Assembly (NCBI GenBank): GCA_945869715.1
Contig: CAMBPP010000072.1
Coordinates: forward strand, 1-7,388
Source: Bifidobacterium breve
GTDB lineage: Bacteria; Actinomycetota; Acidimicrobiia; Acidimicrobiales; Ilumatobacteraceae
Direction: 5' to 3'
DNA length: 7,388 nt
Below are positions 6,352-7,388 of this stretch, piece after piece. Under the pieces are notes generated by a model, which was not told the DNA's origin, did no database searches, and saw nothing but the letters and a program-made list of their open reading frames with translations. A program made the position numbers and the translations under genes. Every line of letters starts with the position of its first letter. The stretch's first letter is position 1.

Positions 6352-7388
6352 ATGAGCACATTGAGCGAGCTTGTTGGCAAAGAAACCATAGAAAAGGTGC
6401 TGGCTAAGGGCCGCAGCACAGGAGCAGGGTTCTCCGAGATCTTCATTGAAGACAAGAGATCCACGTCGGCGGGGCTCGACGATGGCCGTATTGAGCAAGT
6501 CACAACGGGGCGTGACCGGGGGGCTGGCATTCGGGTCGTTCACGGTGAAACAACGGGCTTTGCCCACACAGCCGACCTCTCTGAAGCCGGGCTGCTTCAA
6601 GCAGCCGAGGCAGCCGCAGTTGCAGCCAAACAGGGATCTGGTGGTGTGGTGACGGTGGCTCTCGGTGGTATCGATACGCACCGAGTCAACGATGTACAGA
6701 TTTTGCCAAATGAAGTTCCTAAGACGCGCAAAGTTGAACTGCTGGAACGCGCAAATGAAGCAGCGCGAAGTATCGACCAAGCAGTGGTGCAAGTATCGGC
6801 GGGCTACGGCGACAGTGTGCGACGCATTTTGGTGGCAAACAGTGAGGGCGTATTTGCCGCCGACGACCAAGTGCGTACCCTTTTTCGGGTGAGTGTTGTT
6901 GCCTCTGGCGATGGGGGAATGCAGACCGGGTACGACTCCATGGGTCGCACCATTGGGTTTGAACTCTTCGATCTTTACGACGTGGAAGAACTTGCTGCAG
7001 GTGCAGCGCGTCAGGCAGTGACCAAGTTGAAGGCTCGCCCAGCGCCTTCTGGTGCTTTGCCTGTGGTCATCAAGCGCGGTAGTGGTGGAGTTCTTTTCCA
7101 CGAGGCTTGTGGGCATGGTCTAGAAGCAGACCTCGTTGGCAAAGGTGCAAGCGTGTATCGCGGCAAGGTAGGCGAGATGGTTGCATCATCGCTCGTCACG
7201 CTTATTGATGATGGCACCATGAGCGGCGAATGGGGCGCCATTGGCATTGATGACGAAGGTCATCACAGTCAGAAAAACACTCTCATTGAAAATGGCGTTC
7301 TCACCGACTACATGTGGGACTACTTGCGCGCTCGCAAAGAAAATCATCTGCAAAGCGGAAACGGACGTCGTCAAAGCTACATGCATCT
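6352..7388 (+). CDS. tldD: TldD family zinc metalloprotease, 3'-truncated by the window edge
   Basis: An uninterrupted frame from ATG 6352 to the window end encodes 345 residues of a TldD-type peptidase (family length about 480). In Escherichia coli, TldD pairs with TldE (PmbA) to form a Zn-dependent protease that degrades unfolded peptides, matures microcin B17 and turns over CcdA antitoxin. The N-terminal domain shows DDGRIEQVTTGRDRGAGIRV (43-62) and the metal motif FHEACGHGLEADLV has His250, Glu251 and His254 in H-E-x-x-x-H form. Downstream are the family blocks IDDGTMSGEWGAIGIDDEG and SGNGRRQSYMH at the edge. The third zinc ligand, a C-terminal cysteine, would lie outside the window. A tldE partner would be expected just downstream, also out of view. 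Protease function is firm by homology; the natural substrate here is unknown. The gene is divergent from the PAP2 gene with a 41-base spacer. The long minus-strand frame opposite it is a shadow. Confidence 0.95.
   Translation, partial: MSTLSELVGKETIEKVLAKGRSTGAGFSEIFIEDKRSTSAGLDDGRIEQVTTGRDRGAGIRVVHGETTGFAHTADLSEAGLLQAAEAAAVAAKQGSGGVVTVALGGIDTHRVNDVQILPNEVPKTRKVELLERANEAARSIDQAVVQVSAGYGDSVRRILVANSEGVFAADDQVRTLFRVSVVASGDGGMQTGYDSMGRTIGFELFDLYDVEELAAGAARQAVTKLKARPAPSGALPVVIKRGSGGVLFHEACGHGLEADLVGKGASVYRGKVGEMVASSLVTLIDDGTMSGEWGAIGIDDEGHHSQKNTLIENGVLTDYMWDYLRARKENHLQSGNGRRQSYMH

Noticed and set aside
6046..7116. Open minus-strand frame of 356 codons opposite tldD and the 5' part of the PAP2 gene
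   Set aside because: It lies antisense to the well-conserved tldD frame, its protein is Cys/His-rich with no recognisable family, and it overlaps the conserved PAP2 gene in another frame. It is a shadow of tldD codon bias.

Overview
The window is a gene-dense stretch of a bacterial chromosome with about half G+C by eye. It holds seven protein genes and almost no spacer. The DXS has an actinobacterial-type N-terminus and the variant cofactor loop LNDNGRSYAPT. With it are an inositol-monophosphatase-type HisN and a PAP2_3-type membrane phosphatase. Together these point to an actinobacterium. The moderate G+C and tight packing would suit an aquatic Acidimicrobiia-like lineage, but that placement is an inference.

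Layout. Bases 1-1047 (+) are the C-terminal two thirds of an alkaline-phosphatase-superfamily enzyme, closest to phosphonate monoester hydrolases/sulfatases. It runs tail-to-tail into a three-gene minus-strand operon, dxs (4583-2622), an enoyl-CoA hydratase-fold gene (2625-1819) and hisN (1822-1034). These three are joined by two 4-base ATGA stop/start overlaps. Divergent from dxs is a short-chain dehydrogenase/reductase (4666-5433, +). It converges, 7 bases apart, on a PAP2-superfamily membrane phosphatase (6310-5441, -). That gene is divergent from tldD (6352 to the window end, +), which is cut off at the right edge. There are no RNA genes, insertion sequences, CRISPR arrays or long repeats, and no gene-free stretch over 82 bases.

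How it works together. The genes are mostly housekeeping and belong to different pathways: MEP isoprenoid synthesis (dxs), histidine synthesis (hisN), acyl-CoA or acyl chemistry (the hydratase-fold protein and the SDR), membrane lipid phosphate chemistry (PAP2), peptide proteolysis (TldD) and phospho-/sulfo-ester hydrolysis. I see no previously undescribed multi-gene system.

Two things deserve a second look. First, none of the six visible starts has a recognisable Shine-Dalgarno sequence. All four transcription-unit-leading genes instead have a TANNNT -10-like hexamer 6-9 bases before the start codon, which suggests leaderless mRNAs. Second, the hydratase-fold protein has Ala and His where the two catalytic glutamates of crotonase-type hydratases should be.
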